A stretch of DNA of 42,487 bases, taken from an uncultured Flavobacteriales bacterium (GTDB lineage Bacteria; Bacteroidota; Bacteroidia; Flavobacteriales; BACL11). Numbering within the stretch: position 1 is the first letter of the stretch; the number at the start of each line of letters is the position of its first letter. The DNA is taken from assembly GCA_905181635.1 (NCBI GenBank), contig CAJIYM010000006.1:1-42487 (forward strand), in the 5' to 3' direction. The translations under genes and the position numbers were made by a program. The notes under the pieces were generated by a model. It did no database searches and was not told where the DNA came from. It saw only the letters and a program-made list of their open reading frames with translations. This document shows, piece by piece, positions 16,636-25,633 of this stretch.

Positions 16636-18842
16636 CAAATACAGATGATGGTTCATGTATAGCTGTAGTGAATGGTTGTACAGATGTTACTGCCTTTAAT
16701 TATGATGCTTTAGCAAATACAGATGATGGTTCATGTATAGCTGTAGTGAATGGTTGTACAGATGTTACTGCCTTTAATTATGATGCTTTAGCAAATACAG
16801 ATGATGGTTCATGTATAGCTGTAGTGAATGGTTGTACAGATGTTACTGCCTTTAATTATGATGCTTTAGCAAATACAGATGATGGTTCATGTATAGCTGT
16901 AGTGAATGGTTGTACAGATGTTACTGCCTTTAATTATGATGCTTTAGCAAATACAGATGATGGTTCATGTATAGCTGTAGTGAATGGTTGTACAGATGTT
17001 ACTGCCTTTAATTATGATGCTTTAGCAAATACAGATGATGGTTCATGTATAGCTGTAGTGAATGGTTGTACAGATGTTACTGCCTTTAATTATGATGCTT
17101 TAGCAAATACAGATGATGGTTCATGTATAGCTGTAGTGAATGGTTGTACAGATGTTACTGCCTTTAATTATGATGCTTTAGCAAATACAGATGATGGTTC
17201 ATGTATAGCTGTAGTGAATGGTTGTACAGATGTTACTGCCTTTAATTATGATGCTTTAGCAAATACAGATGATGGTTCATGTATAGCTGTAGTGAATGGT
17301 TGTACAGATGTTACTGCCTTTAATTATGATGCTTTAGCAAATACAGATGATGGTTCATGTATAGCTGTAGTGAATGGTTGTACAGATGTTACTGCCTTTA
17401 ATTATGATGCTTTAGCAAATACAGATGATGGTTCATGTATAGCTGTAGTGAATGGTTGTACAGATGTTACTGCCTTTAATTATGATGCTTTAGCAAATAC
17501 AGATGATGGTTCATGTATAGCTGTAGTGAATGGTTGTACAGATGTTACTGCCTTTAATTATGATGCTTTAGCAAATACAGATGATGGTTCATGTATAGCT
17601 GTAGTGAATGGTTGTACAGATGTTACTGCCTTTAATTATGATGCTTTAGCAAATACAGATGATGGTTCATGTATAGCTGTAGTGAATGGTTGTACAGATG
17701 TTACTGCCTTTAATTATGATGCTTTAGCAAATACAGATGATGGTTCATGTATAGCTGTAGTGAATGGTTGTACAGATGTTACTGCCTTTAATTATGATGC
17801 TTTAGCAAATACAGATGATGGTTCATGTATAGCTGTAGTGAATGGTTGTACAGATGTTACTGCCTTTAATTATGATGCTTTAGCAAATACAGATGATGGT
17901 TCATGTATAGCTGTAGTGAATGGTTGTACAGATGTTACTGCCTTTAATTATGATGCTTTAGCAAATACAGATGATGGTTCATGTATAGCTGTAGTGAATG
18001 GTTGTACAGATGTTACTGCCTTTAATTATGATGCTTTAGCAAATACAGATGATGGTTCATGTATAGCTGTAGTGAATGGTTGTACAGATGTTACTGCCTT
18101 TAATTATGATGCTTTAGCAAATACAGATGATGGTTCATGTATAGCTGTAGTGAATGGTTGTACAGATGTTACTGCCTTTAATTATGATGCTTTAGCAAAT
18201 ACAGATGATGGTTCATGTATAGCTGTAGTGAATGGTTGTACAGATGTTACTGCCTTTAATTATGATGCTTTAGCAAATACAGATGATGGTTCATGTATAG
18301 CTGTAGTGAATGGTTGTACAGATGTTACTGCCTTTAATTATGATGCTTTAGCAAATACAGATGATGGTTCATGTATAGCTGTAGTGAATGGTTGTACAGA
18401 TGTTACTGCCTTTAATTATGATGCTTTAGCAAATACAGATGATGGTTCATGTATAGCTGTAGTGAATGGTTGTACAGATGTTACTGCCTTTAATTATGAT
18501 GCTTTAGCAAATACAGATGATGGTTCATGTATAGCTGTAGTGAATGGTTGTACAGATGTTACTGCCTTTAATTATGATGCTTTAGCAAATACAGATGATG
18601 GTTCATGTATAGCTGTAGTGAATGGTTGTACAGATGTTACTGCCTTTAATTATGATGCTTTAGCAAATACAGATGATGGTTCATGTATAGCTGTAGTGAA
18701 TGGTTGTACAGATGTTACTGCCTTTAATTATGATGCTTTAGCAAATACAGATGATGGTTCATGTATAGCTGTAGTGAATGGTTGTACAGATGTTACTGCC
18801 TTTAATTATGATGCTTTAGCAAATACAGATGATGGTTCATGT
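16471..18842 (+). repeat. 78-bp tandem repeat array, about 31 copies
   Basis: The period is 78 bp (26 codons), encoding NGCTDVTAFNYDALANTDDG followed by SCIAVV. Intact units begin at 16593 and every 78 bp from 16671 to 18777 (29 units, the last diverging at its end). One partly damaged unit (16471) and one heavily damaged unit (16541) precede them, making 31. The intact units look identical in DNA. Each has two Cys, four Asp and no basic residue. Confidence 0.93.
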
Positions 18843-21800
18843 GTTCCATTTGTTTATGGTTGTACCGATCCTAATGCATCTAATTATAATTCTGCAATAA
18901 ATTCTGATGATGGTTCTTGTATTTATTTAGGTTGTACAGATTCTACTGCCTTTAATTATGATGCTACAGCCACTGTAGATGATGGCTCATGTTCTTATAC
19001 TCTTATTTTAGGTTGTACCGATCCTAATGCATGTAACTATGATAGTACAGCTAGTGTAGATGATAATAGTTGTTATTATCCACCTGTGTCATTAACAAAT
19101 GTTATTGAGTGTGATAGTTATTCTTGGAATGGACAGACTTATACTGTATCTGGAACTTACAATTTTGTAATAACAAACTTTAATGGATGTGATTCTACAG
19201 CAACATTAAATCTAACGATTAATCCTTATACAACCAGTTCATCATCTGCAACTTCTTGTGATGACTACAACTGGAATGGACAGACTTACACTGCATCTGG
19301 AACTTATACTTTTGCAACTACAAATTCTAATGGTTGTGACAGTATAGCGACACTAAATTTAACGATTAATTTATCACTTTTTTCTATCAATAATCAAGCT
19401 ATTTGTTTCGGGTCTTCATATTCTATAAATGGGAATACATATTCTTCTAGTGGCACTTATTTAGATGTTTATACTAATAATTTAGGTTGTGACTCTACAG
19501 TGTCAACTATTTTAACAATACTACCTGCCTTTAGTGTTACAACTCAAAATCCAACAGGAGGTTCTCCTATATGTTTGGGTGAGAGTGTAACTTTGACTAT
19601 GACTAGTTGGTCACCAGCAAACAGTATTTACCAGTGGAATAATTTAAGTGGTGCTATTTCTGGCGCGACTTCTTCTACATATACAACTTCTGTAGCGGGT
19701 ACTTATAGTTTAACAGTTACTAATCCAGCTGGGTGTACAGCAACTTCATCTGGAACAAATATTACTACTATTTCATTATCTGCTCCAACAGGTTTATCTG
19801 CATCTAACATTCAGTTAGATAGAGCGACTATGAACTGGTTAGCAGTTACAGATGCAGATCATTATAATATACGTATGAGAGTTCAGGGAACTTCTTCTTG
19901 GAGTATTGCATTGAATTATTTATATGGTACTTCAAAAGAGAAATTAAACTTAACTTCAGCTACTTCTTATGAGTGGGAGATACAATCAGTTTGTTCTTCT
20001 GATAATAGTTCAGTATCAGCATGGAGTTCTACTCAGTCTTTCGCTACTTCAACGGTATGTACTACTCCAACAAATACGAATACTACAGCAATTGGTTTAA
20101 CTGACGCTACTTTAGGTTGGGATGTATCACCTGGAGCTTTGGAATATATAGTTAGATACAAGCAAGTAAATCAAGGTTGGGGAACATTTACTTATATTAC
20201 AGTGACTACTAATTCACTTGATTTATCTTCTTTATCTTCTGGGACAGCTTATCATTGGCAAGTGAAGAGTGCTTGTGATGCTAATGGCAATAATAATTCT
20301 GCATTTTCAAGTTTTGAGGTCTTTAATACAGGTTCTTGTAATGCTTCATTAAATATTATTCAGACTAATGTTGGCTGTTTTGGTGGTAGTGATGGGGCTC
20401 TTGATTTATCAGTAAGTGGTGGTAGTGGTTCATTCTCTTATTTATGGAGTGATGGTTCTACTAGTGAAGATCTTACTTCTTTAGCTGCAGGTACTTATAG
20501 TGTAACGGTTACTGACAACAATACATGTCAATATACTGCTACTTATGTTATTACTACGCCAGCTTCAGCCTTTAGTGTTACAACTCAAAATCCAACAGGA
20601 GGTTCTCCTATATGTTTGGGTGAGAGTGTAACTTTGACTATGACTAGTTGGTCACCAGCAAACAGTATTTACCAGTGGAATAATTTAAGTGGTGCTATTT
20701 CTGGCGCGACTTCTTCTACATATACAACTTCTGTAGCGGGTACTTATAGTTTAACAGTTACTAATCCAGCTGGGTGTACAGCAACTTCATCTGGAACAAA
20801 TATTACTACTATTTCATTATCTGCTCCAACAGGTTTATCTGCATCTAACATTCAGTTAGATAGAGCGACTATGAACTGGTTAGCAGTTACAGATGCAGAT
20901 CATTATAATATACGTATGAGAGTTCAGGGAACTTCTTCTTGGAGTATTGCATTGAATTATTTATATGGTACTTCAAAAGAGAAATTAAACTTAACTTCAG
21001 CTACTTCTTATGAGTGGGAGATACAATCAGTTTGTTCTTCTGATAATAGTTCAGTATCAGCATGGAGTTCTACTCAGTCTTTCGCTACTTCAACGGTATG
21101 TACTACTCCAACAAATACGAATACTACAGCAATTGGTTTAACTGACGCTACTTTAGGTTGGGATGTATCACCTGGAGCTTTGGAATATATAGTTAGATAC
21201 AAGCAAGTAAATCAAGGTTGGGGAACATTTACTTATATTACAGTGACTACTAATTCACTTGATTTATCTTCTTTATCTTCTGGGACAGCTTATCATTGGC
21301 AAGTGAAGAGTGCTTGTGATGCTAATGGCAATAATAATTCTGCATTTTCAAGTTTTGAGGTCTTTAATACAGGTTCTTGTAATGCTTCATTAAATATTAT
21401 TCAGACTAATGTTGGCTGTTTTGGTGGTAGTGATGGGGCTCTTGATTTATCAGTAAGTGGTGGTAGTGGTTCATTCTCTTATTTATGGAGTGATGGTTCT
21501 ACTAGTGAAGATCTTACTTCTTTAGCTGCAGGTACTTATAGTGTAACGGTTACTGACAACAATACATGTCAATATACTGCTACTTATGTTATTACTACGC
21601 CAGCTTCAGCCTTTAGTGTTACAACTCAAAATCCAACAGGAGGTTCTCCTATATGTTTGGGTGAGAGTGTAACTTTGACTATGACTAGTTGGTCACCAGC
21701 AAACAGTATTTACCAGTGGAATAATTTAAGTGGTGCTATTTCTGGCGCGACTTCTTCTACATATACAACTTCTGTAGCGGGTACTTATAGTTTAACAGTT

Positions 21801-24800
21801 ACTAATCCAGCTGGGTGTACAGCAACTTCATCTGGAACAAATATTACTACTATTTCATTATCTGCTCCAACAGGTTTATCTGCATCTAACATTCAGTTAG
21901 ATAGAGCGACTATGAACTGGTTAGCAGTTACAGATGCAGATCATTATAATATACGTATGAGAGTTCAGGGAACTTCTTCTTGGAGTATTGCATTGAATTA
22001 TTTATATGGTACTTCAAAAGAGAAATTAAACTTAACTTCAGCTACTTCTTATGAGTGGGAGATACAATCAGTTTGTTCTTCTGATAATAGTTCAGTATCA
22101 GCATGGAGTTCTACTCAGTCTTTCGCTACTTCAACGGTATGTACTACTCCAACAAATACGAATACTACAGCAATTGGTTTAACTGACGCTACTTTAGGTT
22201 GGGATGTATCACCTGGAGCTTTGGAATATATAGTTAGATACAAGCAAGTAAATCAAGGTTGGGGAACATTTACTTATATTACAGTGACTACTAATTCACT
22301 TGATTTATCTTCTTTATCTTCTGGGACAGCTTATCATTGGCAAGTGAAGAGTGCTTGTGATGCTAATGGCAATAATAATTCTGCATTTTCAAGTTTTGAG
22401 GTCTTTAATACAGGTTCTTGTAATGCTTCATTAAATATTATTCAGACTAATGTTGGCTGTTTTGGTGGTAGTGATGGGGCTCTTGATTTATCAGTAAGTG
22501 GTGGTAGTGGTTCATTCTCTTATTTATGGAGTGATGGTTCTACTAGTGAAGATCTTACTTCTTTAGCTGCAGGTACTTATAGTGTAACGGTTACTGACAA
22601 CAATACATGTCAATATACTGCTACTTATGTTATTACTACGCCAGCTTCAGCCTTTAGTGTTACAACTCAAAATCCAACAGGAGGTTCTCCTATATGTTTG
22701 GGTGAGAGTGTAACTTTGACTATGACTAGTTGGTCACCAGCAAACAGTATTTACCAGTGGAATAATTTAAGTGGTGCTATTTCTGGCGCGACTTCTTCTA
22801 CATATACAACTTCTGTAGCGGGTACTTATAGTTTAACAGTTACTAATCCAGCTGGGTGTACAGCAACTTCATCTGGAACAAATATTACTACTATTTCATT
22901 ATCTGCTCCAACAGGTTTATCTGCATCTAACATTCAGTTAGATAGAGCGACTATGAACTGGTTAGCAGTTACAGATGCAGATCATTATAATATACGTATG
23001 AGAGTTCAGGGAACTTCTTCTTGGAGTATTGCATTGAATTATTTATATGGTACTTCAAAAGAGAAATTAAACTTAACTTCAGCTACTTCTTATGAGTGGG
23101 AGATACAATCAGTTTGTTCTTCTGATAATAGTTCAGTATCAGCATGGAGTTCTACTCAGTCTTTCGCTACTTCAACGGTATGTACTACTCCAACAAATAC
23201 GAATACTACAGCAATTGGTTTAACTGACGCTACTTTAGGTTGGGATGTATCACCTGGAGCTTTGGAATATATAGTTAGATACAAGCAAGTAAATCAAGGT
23301 TGGGGAACATTTACTTATATTACAGTGACTACTAATTCACTTGATTTATCTTCTTTATCTTCTGGGACAGCTTATCATTGGCAAGTGAAGAGTGCTTGTG
23401 ATGCTAATGGCAATAATAATTCTGCATTTTCAAGTTTTGAGGTCTTTAATACAGGTTCTTGTAATGCTTCATTAAATATTATTCAGACTAATGTTGGCTG
23501 TTTTGGTGGTAGTGATGGGGCTCTTGATTTATCAGTAAGTGGTGGTAGTGGTTCATTCTCTTATTTATGGAGTGATGGTTCTACTAGTGAAGATCTTACT
23601 TCTTTAGCTGCAGGTACTTATAGTGTAACGGTTACTGACAACAATACATGTCAATATACTGCTACTTATGTTATTACTACGCCAGCTTCAGCCTTTAGTG
23701 TTACAACTCAAAATCCAACAGGAGGTTCTCCTATATGTTTGGGTGAGAGTGTAACTTTGACTATGACTAGTTGGTCACCAGCAAACAGTATTTACCAGTG
23801 GAATAATTTAAGTGGTGCTATTTCTGGCGCGACTTCTTCTACATATACAACTTCTGTAGCGGGTACTTATAGTTTAACAGTTACTAATCCAGCTGGGTGT
23901 ACAGCAACTTCATCTGGAACAAATATTACTACTATTTCATTATCTGCTCCAACAGGTTTATCTGCATCTAACATTCAGTTAGATAGAGCGACTATGAACT
24001 GGTTAGCAGTTACAGATGCAGATCATTATAATATACGTATGAGAGTTCAGGGAACTTCTTCTTGGAGTATTGCATTGAATTATTTATATGGTACTTCAAA
24101 AGAGAAATTAAACTTAACTTCTACTACTTCTTATGAGTGGGAGATACAATCAGTTTGTTCTTCTGATAATAGTTCAGTATCAGCATGGAGTTCTACTCAG
24201 TCTTTCGCTACTTTAACGGTATGTACTACTCCAACAAATACGAATACTACAGCAATTGGTTTAACTGACGCTACTTTAGGTTGGGATGTATCACCTGGAG
24301 CTTTGGAATATATAGTTAGATACAAGCAAGTAAATCAAGGTTGGGGAACATTTACTTATATTACAGTGACTACTAATTCACTTGATTTATCTTCTTTATC
24401 TTCTGGGACAGCTTATCATTGGCAAGTGAAGAGTGCTTGTGATGCTAATGGCAATAATAATTCTGCATTTTCAAGTTTTGTTGACTTTAATACAGTTAAT
24501 GGATGTATTCCGCCAACTAATATAATTATTGACTCTATTACAACATCATCAGCCGTATTAAGTTGGGATCCAAATCCTGTTGCATTTTCTTACAGACTTA
24601 TGTATTTAGTAGTCGGCGCACCATGGAATACAAGAATTGACACTACAATCACTCCTGGATTAAATGATTTTACGTTATCAGGTTTAATTTCAAATGAGAA
24701 TTATCGTTTTAGGATTAGAACAGTTTGTGATCCTTCAGTTAGTTATAATTCTGCTTGGACTGGATGGGACACCCTTACAACTCTAGCAGGTATAAGGATT

Positions 24801-25073
24801 GCTGCTGGAGATATTGAGTTAGCTGAAAATTTAAATGTTTACCCTAATCCAACAAGAGGACTATTTAATGTTAGCTTTATGGCTGAAAAAGTAGATGATT
24901 TTGAAATTATCATAGTTGATGCATTTGGTAAATTAGTGTATCAAGAAGATAAACAAGCCTTTATTGGAGAGTATACTAAACAAATTGATTTGTCTGATTC
25001 TCCTAGAGGGATTTATATGCTTCAGATTAGGACACGTTACTCATTTGTTAGTAAAAGAATTGTCTTGCAGTAA
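16668..25073 (+). CDS. Giant repeat adhesin, C-terminal part (26-aa and 347-aa repeats, T9SS sorting domain)
   Basis: The second open frame of the adhesin locus, 2,801 residues. The nominal start is a GTG inside a repeat, with no signal peptide, so this is almost surely not an independent gene but the continuation of 13777-16635. Order: 28 units of 26 aa (residues 2 to ~725); three diverged GCTD/DDGSC units (to ~804); three ~50-aa CDS-WNG-TY-SGTY units (to ~953); 4.75 units of 347 aa (954-2605), each with an Ig/PKD-like segment, two fibronectin III-like domains and an SprB-like repeat; a final FN3-like domain; and a type A T9SS sorting domain (about 2719-2801: LNVYPNPTRGLFNV, DAFGKLVYQ, GIYMLQI, SKRIVLQ). 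The product should be exported through the outer membrane by T9SS and anchored or released. The joined protein would be 3,777 residues. Confidence 0.85.
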   Translation: MNGCTDVTAFNYDALANTDDGSCIAVVNGCTDVTAFNYDALANTDDGSCIAVVNGCTDVTAFNYDALANTDDGSCIAVVNGCTDVTAFNYDALANTDDGSCIAVVNGCTDVTAFNYDALANTDDGSCIAVVNGCTDVTAFNYDALANTDDGSCIAVVNGCTDVTAFNYDALANTDDGSCIAVVNGCTDVTAFNYDALANTDDGSCIAVVNGCTDVTAFNYDALANTDDGSCIAVVNGCTDVTAFNYDALANTDDGSCIAVVNGCTDVTAFNYDALANTDDGSCIAVVNGCTDVTAFNYDALANTDDGSCIAVVNGCTDVTAFNYDALANTDDGSCIAVVNGCTDVTAFNYDALANTDDGSCIAVVNGCTDVTAFNYDALANTDDGSCIAVVNGCTDVTAFNYDALANTDDGSCIAVVNGCTDVTAFNYDALANTDDGSCIAVVNGCTDVTAFNYDALANTDDGSCIAVVNGCTDVTAFNYDALANTDDGSCIAVVNGCTDVTAFNYDALANTDDGSCIAVVNGCTDVTAFNYDALANTDDGSCIAVVNGCTDVTAFNYDALANTDDGSCIAVVNGCTDVTAFNYDALANTDDGSCIAVVNGCTDVTAFNYDALANTDDGSCIAVVNGCTDVTAFNYDALANTDDGSCIAVVNGCTDVTAFNYDALANTDDGSCIAVVNGCTDVTAFNYDALANTDDGSCIAVVNGCTDVTAFNYDALANTDDGSCVPFVYGCTDPNASNYNSAINSDDGSCIYLGCTDSTAFNYDATATVDDGSCSYTLILGCTDPNACNYDSTASVDDNSCYYPPVSLTNVIECDSYSWNGQTYTVSGTYNFVITNFNGCDSTATLNLTINPYTTSSSSATSCDDYNWNGQTYTASGTYTFATTNSNGCDSIATLNLTINLSLFSINNQAICFGSSYSINGNTYSSSGTYLDVYTNNLGCDSTVSTILTILPAFSVTTQNPTGGSPICLGESVTLTMTSWSPANSIYQWNNLSGAISGATSSTYTTSVAGTYSLTVTNPAGCTATSSGTNITTISLSAPTGLSASNIQLDRATMNWLAVTDADHYNIRMRVQGTSSWSIALNYLYGTSKEKLNLTSATSYEWEIQSVCSSDNSSVSAWSSTQSFATSTVCTTPTNTNTTAIGLTDATLGWDVSPGALEYIVRYKQVNQGWGTFTYITVTTNSLDLSSLSSGTAYHWQVKSACDANGNNNSAFSSFEVFNTGSCNASLNIIQTNVGCFGGSDGALDLSVSGGSGSFSYLWSDGSTSEDLTSLAAGTYSVTVTDNNTCQYTATYVITTPASAFSVTTQNPTGGSPICLGESVTLTMTSWSPANSIYQWNNLSGAISGATSSTYTTSVAGTYSLTVTNPAGCTATSSGTNITTISLSAPTGLSASNIQLDRATMNWLAVTDADHYNIRMRVQGTSSWSIALNYLYGTSKEKLNLTSATSYEWEIQSVCSSDNSSVSAWSSTQSFATSTVCTTPTNTNTTAIGLTDATLGWDVSPGALEYIVRYKQVNQGWGTFTYITVTTNSLDLSSLSSGTAYHWQVKSACDANGNNNSAFSSFEVFNTGSCNASLNIIQTNVGCFGGSDGALDLSVSGGSGSFSYLWSDGSTSEDLTSLAAGTYSVTVTDNNTCQYTATYVITTPASAFSVTTQNPTGGSPICLGESVTLTMTSWSPANSIYQWNNLSGAISGATSSTYTTSVAGTYSLTVTNPAGCTATSSGTNITTISLSAPTGLSASNIQLDRATMNWLAVTDADHYNIRMRVQGTSSWSIALNYLYGTSKEKLNLTSATSYEWEIQSVCSSDNSSVSAWSSTQSFATSTVCTTPTNTNTTAIGLTDATLGWDVSPGALEYIVRYKQVNQGWGTFTYITVTTNSLDLSSLSSGTAYHWQVKSACDANGNNNSAFSSFEVFNTGSCNASLNIIQTNVGCFGGSDGALDLSVSGGSGSFSYLWSDGSTSEDLTSLAAGTYSVTVTDNNTCQYTATYVITTPASAFSVTTQNPTGGSPICLGESVTLTMTSWSPANSIYQWNNLSGAISGATSSTYTTSVAGTYSLTVTNPAGCTATSSGTNITTISLSAPTGLSASNIQLDRATMNWLAVTDADHYNIRMRVQGTSSWSIALNYLYGTSKEKLNLTSATSYEWEIQSVCSSDNSSVSAWSSTQSFATSTVCTTPTNTNTTAIGLTDATLGWDVSPGALEYIVRYKQVNQGWGTFTYITVTTNSLDLSSLSSGTAYHWQVKSACDANGNNNSAFSSFEVFNTGSCNASLNIIQTNVGCFGGSDGALDLSVSGGSGSFSYLWSDGSTSEDLTSLAAGTYSVTVTDNNTCQYTATYVITTPASAFSVTTQNPTGGSPICLGESVTLTMTSWSPANSIYQWNNLSGAISGATSSTYTTSVAGTYSLTVTNPAGCTATSSGTNITTISLSAPTGLSASNIQLDRATMNWLAVTDADHYNIRMRVQGTSSWSIALNYLYGTSKEKLNLTSTTSYEWEIQSVCSSDNSSVSAWSSTQSFATLTVCTTPTNTNTTAIGLTDATLGWDVSPGALEYIVRYKQVNQGWGTFTYITVTTNSLDLSSLSSGTAYHWQVKSACDANGNNNSAFSSFVDFNTVNGCIPPTNIIIDSITTSSAVLSWDPNPVAFSYRLMYLVVGAPWNTRIDTTITPGLNDFTLSGLISNENYRFRIRTVCDPSVSYNSAWTGWDTLTTLAGIRIAAGDIELAENLNVYPNPTRGLFNVSFMAEKVDDFEIIIVDAFGKLVYQEDKQAFIGEYTKQIDLSDSPRGIYMLQIRTRYSFVSKRIVLQ
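18843..19079 (+). repeat. Three diverged GCTD...DDGSC units
   Basis: Three related 22-26-aa units follow the perfect array: GCTDPNASNYNSAINSDDGS, GCTDSTAFNYDATATVDDGS and GCTDPNACNYDSTASVDDNS, each ending in Cys. They preserve Cys, Asp and Asn-Tyr positions but differ in DNA, showing that the motif is old while the neighbouring array was recently homogenised. Confidence 0.85.
19081..19526 (+). repeat. Three imperfect ~50-aa CDS/WNG/SGTY repeats
   Basis: Units share the pattern C-D-x-Y-x-WNG-x-TY-x-x-SGTY-x5-TN-x-x-GCDS-x-x-TLNLTIN. The third is degenerate (ICFGSSYSINGNTY). Such repeats are common in secreted Bacteroidetes proteins. They form a spacer between the 26-aa and 347-aa arrays. Confidence 0.75.
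19527..24480 (+). repeat. 1,041-bp tandem repeat array, 4.75 copies
   Basis: Units begin at 19527, 20568, 21609, 22650 and 23691, period 1,041 bp (347 codons). The first four look identical. The fifth stops matching after 24480 (790 bp) and has two coding changes, Ala to Thr at about 24121 and Ser to Leu at about 24212. Each unit encodes an Ig/PKD-like segment, two FN3-like domains and an SprB-like domain. Confidence 0.94.
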
Positions 25074-25077
25074 AAGG

Positions 25078-25109
25078 TTTGCGAGATTAAATAAATCTCC
25101 TTATATTTG
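25078..25109 (+). promoter_or_regulatory. Promoter upstream of rimP-nusA-infB
   Basis: TTTG (25078-25081) and TATATTTG (25102-25109) are 20 nt apart, a good Bacteroidetes promoter. A small 6-bp hairpin (25083-25099) lies between the boxes. Transcription would start near 25115, about 57 nt before the rimP ATG. Confidence 0.65.
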
Positions 25110-25134
25110 CAGACGAAAATAGGTAAGGAAAGAG

Positions 25135-25162
25135 GAAGAGGCTGTTAGCCTCTTCTTTTTTT
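25135..25162 (+). terminator. Intrinsic terminator in the rimP leader
   Basis: A perfect 9-bp GC-containing stem GAAGAGGCT/AGCCTCTTC with a GTT loop is followed by seven T. It lies downstream of the promoter box and 10 nt before the rimP ATG. It may end adhesin transcripts, or act as an attenuator of the rimP-nusA-infB operon. Confidence 0.85.
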
Positions 25163-25172
25163 ACATAGCATT

Positions 25173-25628
25173 ATGATATCGAAAGAAGAAATAAAAAAAG
25201 TAGCTGAACCAAAGATAAAAGAACAGGGTGGTTTCTTTGTAGACGTGAAAGTGAATACTGCCAATGTTATTACTGTATTTTTTGACAGAATTGAAGGTGT
25301 TCAGGTAGAACATTGTTTGCTGATAAGTAAATATATTGAGGAGCATTTTGATAGAGAGGTGGAAGATTATGAGCTTACTGTTTGTTCTGCAGGTTTAGAT
25401 AATCCTTTCATGGTTGATGAGCAATATCAAAAATATATTGGAAAAGAGGTTGGTGTTTTATTAACTAACGGAAAAAGAAAAACAGGTATTATTCTTTCTT
25501 ATAATGAATCACTTCTGCTAGAAGTGATAAAAAAGAAAAAAGGAAATAGTAAAGATTATATATTGGAAGAGGTGAGTATTCCAAAAGAAGAAATAAAAGA
25601 AACTAAACTTAAAATAAATTTTAAATAA
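25173..25628 (+). CDS. rimP: Ribosome maturation factor RimP
   Basis: Needed for assembly of the 30S subunit. 151 residues with the usual two domains: an N-terminal alpha/beta domain, with the EHCLLISKYIEEHFDREVED segment at about 50-70 followed by YELTVCSAGLDNPF, and a C-terminal SH3-like domain (IGKEVGVLLTNGKRKTGIIL). It is followed by nusA (5-nt gap) and infB, the classic rimP-nusA-infB order. Its leader contains a promoter and an intrinsic terminator. Confidence 0.95.
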   Translation: MISKEEIKKVAEPKIKEQGGFFVDVKVNTANVITVFFDRIEGVQVEHCLLISKYIEEHFDREVEDYELTVCSAGLDNPFMVDEQYQKYIGKEVGVLLTNGKRKTGIILSYNESLLLEVIKKKKGNSKDYILEEVSIPKEEIKETKLKINFK

Positions 25629-25633
25629 ACAAA

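Noticed and set aside
16471..18842. CRISPR array
   Set aside because: The 78-bp units abut without variable spacers and translate as an unbroken 26-aa repeat in the adhesin frame.
13236..25073. Integrated mobile element at tRNA-Gln carrying the adhesin
   Set aside because: No integrase, transposase, or duplicated tRNA 3' end was seen, and the flanks are ordinary housekeeping operons.
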